Source of the DNA: Clostridia bacterium
Lineage (GTDB): Bacteria > Bacillota_A > Clostridia > Oscillospirales > CAG-272
Direction: 5' to 3'
Assembly (NCBI GenBank): GCA_017542695.1
Contig: JAFXWT010000052.1
Span: 1 to 5,166, forward strand
Length of the DNA: 5,166 nucleotides
The notes under the pieces: model-generated
Databases searched by the model: none
What the model was told of the DNA's origin: nothing
Seen by the model: only the letters and a program-made list of their open reading frames with translations
Translations under genes and position numbers: made by a program
Shown here: positions 4,595 to 5,166 of the stretch, in pieces
Numbering within the stretch: the stretch's first letter is position 1
How the letters are laid out: the number at the start of each line of letters is the position of its first letter

Positions 4595-5166
4595 CTATAC
4601 AATAAACCCGCCTGAAACGTTCATCACTTCGCCCGTGATGAACTCCGCGCCCTCCGACGCGAGGAACAGCACCGCGCGCGCCACATCCTCCGGCGTGCCA
4701 ATGCGCCCGACGGGTGTTTCGGCGGCAAGATCTTTCATCGTCTGCGCGTCGTAGCAGGCATTCATATCGGTGTCGATAACGCCGGGCGCGACGCAGTTGA
4801 CGGTGATATGCGACAGCGCCATTTCTTTCGCCAGCGCCTTCGTCAGTCCGATCACCGCCGCTTTCGACGCGGAGTAAAGAACCTCGCACGACGATCCGAC
4901 GACGCCCCACATCGACGAGATGAAAACCATCCTCCCTCCGCCCGCGCGTATCATGACCTTCGCCGCTTCGCGCGCGCAGACCGCCGTTCCCCAGACGTTC
5001 GTATCGAACACTCGCTCGTACCCGTCGCGCGTCATTTCCGTAAAAACGCCGCTTCCGGCGATCCCCGCGCTGCAAACGAGCGCGCCGACGCCGCCGAGCT
5101 CGCACTCGGCGTACGCCATCATCCGGCGGACTTCGTTTTCGTCTTTAACGTCGGCGCGGAACGTGA
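4595..5166 (-). CDS. SDR family oxidoreductase, FabG-like, possibly EF-P 5-aminopentanone reductase (YmfI type); 5' end outside window
   Basis: This is the C-terminal 189 residues or so of a classical short-chain dehydrogenase/reductase, an NAD(P)H-dependent ketoreductase of usually about 245 residues. The frame continues without a start to the right edge (TFRADVKDENEVRR precedes the first Met at 5122), so the Rossmann TGxxxGIG motif is outside. Numbered from that Met: CSAG (17-20, normally NNAG), the structural Asn in DTNVWG (N42), catalytic Ser in ISSMWG (S70), YSASK (Y83, K87), NCVAPGVIDTDM (109-120), TPVGRIGTPEDVARAV (136-151) and a C-terminal SGGFIV. All catalytic residues visible are present. 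The SSMWG and GSSCEVLYSASK stretches resemble YmfI-type reductases that finish the 5-aminopentanol modification of elongation factor P. This is from memory, and a fatty-acid FabG or other paralogue remains possible. It ends 91 bp before gpr, with a terminator-like hairpin between. Confidence 0.88.
   Translation of the reverse strand, partial: TFRADVKDENEVRRMMAYAECELGGVGALVCSAGIAGSGVFTEMTRDGYERVFDTNVWGTAVCAREAAKVMIRAGGGRMVFISSMWGVVGSSCEVLYSASKAAVIGLTKALAKEMALSHITVNCVAPGVIDTDMNACYDAQTMKDLAAETPVGRIGTPEDVARAVLFLASEGAEFITGEVMNVSGGFIV

Overview
The window looks like chromosomal DNA from an endospore-forming Clostridia (Bacillota), probably an uncultured gut-type lineage. Evidence: the spore protease gpr sits next to spoIIP, L28 is the short four-cysteine form, a DUF6873-type protein (a family I know mainly from Clostridia) is present, ribosome binding sites are strong AGGAGG/GGAG types, and codon use is rich in GCG, CGC, GTC and GAC, suggesting a moderately GC-rich genome. 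There are no tRNA or rRNA genes, no CRISPR array and no phage or conjugation genes.

Layout, left to right. (1) Positions 1-829: a minus-strand DUF6873-like gene. Its frame stays open to the left edge, although the family-like sequence stops near 148. Opposite it, a plus-strand frame with its own ribosome binding site begins at 35, so the 3' ends of two convergent genes appear fused or damaged here. (2) Positions 851-1197: rpmB (L28) on the minus strand, with a palindromic terminator and a clear vegetative promoter whose -35 box lies in a perfect AT-rich inverted repeat. (3) Positions 1234-1938: trmB on the minus strand with its own vegetative promoter. (4) Positions 2011-2287: a 277-bp non-coding element bounded by inverted repeats and TA dinucleotides, resembling a MITE. 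(5) Positions 2310-2577: a plus-strand DUF378 two-helix membrane protein with a strong bidirectional terminator. (6) Positions 2646-4503: the minus-strand pair gpr-spoIIP. (7) Positions 4595-5166: the 3' part of a minus-strand SDR/FabG-like reductase. A terminator-like hairpin that contains the gpr Shine-Dalgarno sequence lies between it and gpr.

Functional reading: rpmB and trmB are translation housekeeping genes, each with a SigA-type promoter. gpr and spoIIP are sporulation genes: Gpr degrades small acid-soluble spore proteins at germination, and SpoIIP degrades septal peptidoglycan during engulfment. They are 52 bp apart and probably co-transcribed at least in part. The SDR may be a YmfI-type EF-P 5-aminopentanone reductase, but its N-terminus is outside the window.

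I did not find a convincing new multi-gene system. The most unusual items are the 277-bp element, the Shine-Dalgarno-containing hairpin before gpr, and the antisense-register gene junction at the left edge.
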